Source of the DNA: Clusia tigrina
Lineage: Eukaryota; Arthropoda; Insecta; Diptera; Clusiidae
Length of the DNA: 64,000 nt
Direction: 5' to 3'
Assembly: GCA_920105625.2 (NCBI GenBank)
Contig: CAKKTE020000266.1
Location: forward strand, 62,001 to 126,000
The stretch's first letter is position 1; every line of letters starts with the position of its first letter. This document shows, piece by piece, positions 63,543 to 64,000 of this stretch. Below the pieces are notes generated by a model, which did not search any database, had not been told where the DNA came from, and saw nothing but the letters and a program-made list of their open reading frames with translations. The translations under genes were made by a program, and so were the position numbers.

Positions 63543-64000
63543 AAGGTTTTATTACGCTCCAGTAAAAAGTTACAAGCGTTTGATTGTTGCAAACCTTGTT
63601 GCAAACTGTGATAGGTATAGGACGCACTGTACAGAAGTTATGGCCATTTGAAGTTTTATCAATGTTTGATTTGGGACTCAAGGGTAGCATATGAGCGATA
63701 GCTTAAATTGATAAGAGGCTCGATTACTTTGTCACAAAATTTCAAGATTTTATGACGCTCCAGTAAAAAGTTACAAGCATTTGAATCTTGCAAACTTTGA
63801 TAGGTATAGGACGCACCGTATAGAAGTTAGGGCCATTTGAAGTTTTAACAGTGTTTGATTTAGGTGAGCGATAGCTTAAATTGAAAAGAGGCACGAGTTG
63901 CTGCGAACTTTGAAAGGCGTAGGACGCACCGTATAGAAGTTAGAGACATTTGAAGTTTTATCAGTGTTTGATTTGGGACTCAAGGGTTGCATAGGTATGA
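63543..64000 (+). repeat. Degenerate satellite at the right window end
   Basis: Shortened monomers are present. GTAGCATATGAGCG near 63686 has lost part of the palindrome, and GATTTAGGTGAGCG near 63858 has lost about two dozen bases. GCACGAGT is joined to TGCTGCGAACTTTG near 63898 with about 66 bp missing. The sequence ends inside a monomer. Confidence 0.85.

Larger units (their letters stand above)
1..64000 (+). repeat. Tandem satellite array, ~196 bp monomer
   Basis: Every stretch of the window can be aligned to one unit of about 196 bp that recurs head to tail. TTATGACGCTCC, or a close variant, is seen at 1, 196, 391, 586, 782 and 978, and at the same spacing to the end. All copies run in the same direction and I saw no inverted unit. 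The hand consensus has 74 G+C in 196 positions, with 47 G and 27 C on this strand. Copies differ by substitutions and by small deletions. The monomer length is close to a nucleosome repeat, as in many centromeric and heterochromatic satellites; that link is general knowledge and not proof of function. The array continues past both window ends. I do not recognise the family. Confidence 0.98.

Noticed and set aside
1..64000. TTAGGG in each monomer (GTTAGGGCC) as a sign of telomeric sequence
   Set aside because: There is only one copy per 196 bp and no tandem TTAGGG or TTTAGGG run anywhere. One hexamer is not evidence for telomeric origin.
1..64000. CENP-B box
   Set aside because: I looked for the core TTCG-4 nt-A-2 nt-CGGG on both strands of the consensus and its common variants. 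GGTTCGAG is present, but no CGGG at the required distance.
1..64000. CRISPR array
   Set aside because: The repeats are about 196 bp and the whole period is conserved. There are no short direct repeats separated by unique spacers and no cas genes.
1..64000. Inverted monomers or strand switches
   Set aside because: I followed the direction markers (GACGCTCCAGTAAAA, CTCGAGTAC) through the window and found them always on the + strand.

Overview
The whole 64 kb window is one satellite DNA array. It is built from about 325-330 head-to-tail copies of a monomer of roughly 196 bp, all in the same orientation. I found no protein-coding gene, RNA gene, transposon, CRISPR array or unrelated spacer. The window begins and ends inside the array, so neither edge is visible. 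The composition (about 38% GC in a hand-built consensus), the monomer length near one nucleosome repeat, and the pattern of nested duplications all point to eukaryotic heterochromatin such as a pericentromeric, centromeric or subtelomeric block. I do not recognise the monomer family and cannot name the species or even choose between plant and animal.

The consensus monomer has these landmarks, counted from the start of TTATGACGCTCC: an A-tract at 16-20; TTGCAAACTTTG at 39-50; GACGCACCGTA at 61-71; TTAGGGCC at 78-85; a dense palindrome cluster at 125-147 (CATAGCTATG overlapping AGCTAT-5 nt-ATAGCT); CTCGAG at 163-168; and CACAAAATTTCAAGG at the end. Linked sets of variants define several monomer classes.

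Monomers are grouped into multi-monomer blocks that were copied as units. From left to right: two copies of a 2.55 kb unit (about 650-5760) set between repeats of a 0.7 kb block (1-700 and 5890-6590); two copies of a 2.5 kb unit (7049-11875), the second lacking one monomer; a 7.05 kb duplication (13120-20171, partly repeated at 20172-22917) with an internal 4.12 kb repeat; 2.1-2.3 kb units (26057-30465) inside a 4.92 kb repeat (28361 onward, again at 33284); a 747 bp tandem repeat (39190-40683); 1858 bp units (40430-44148, with a third copy near 46182-48025); a 962 bp pair (49379-51302); and a clean 3.88 kb pair (51290-59044). From about 59 kb to the right end the monomers are more divergent, carry more indels and show only short local repeats, as expected nearer an array edge.

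Nothing here works as a gene set. The biology is how the array evolves: unequal exchange and amplification, small deletions at short direct repeats, repeated loss of bases at the palindrome cluster, and changes at CpG sites that look like methylation decay. All block borders are read by eye and carry an uncertainty of tens of bases. All open reading frames in the window are by-products of the repeat.
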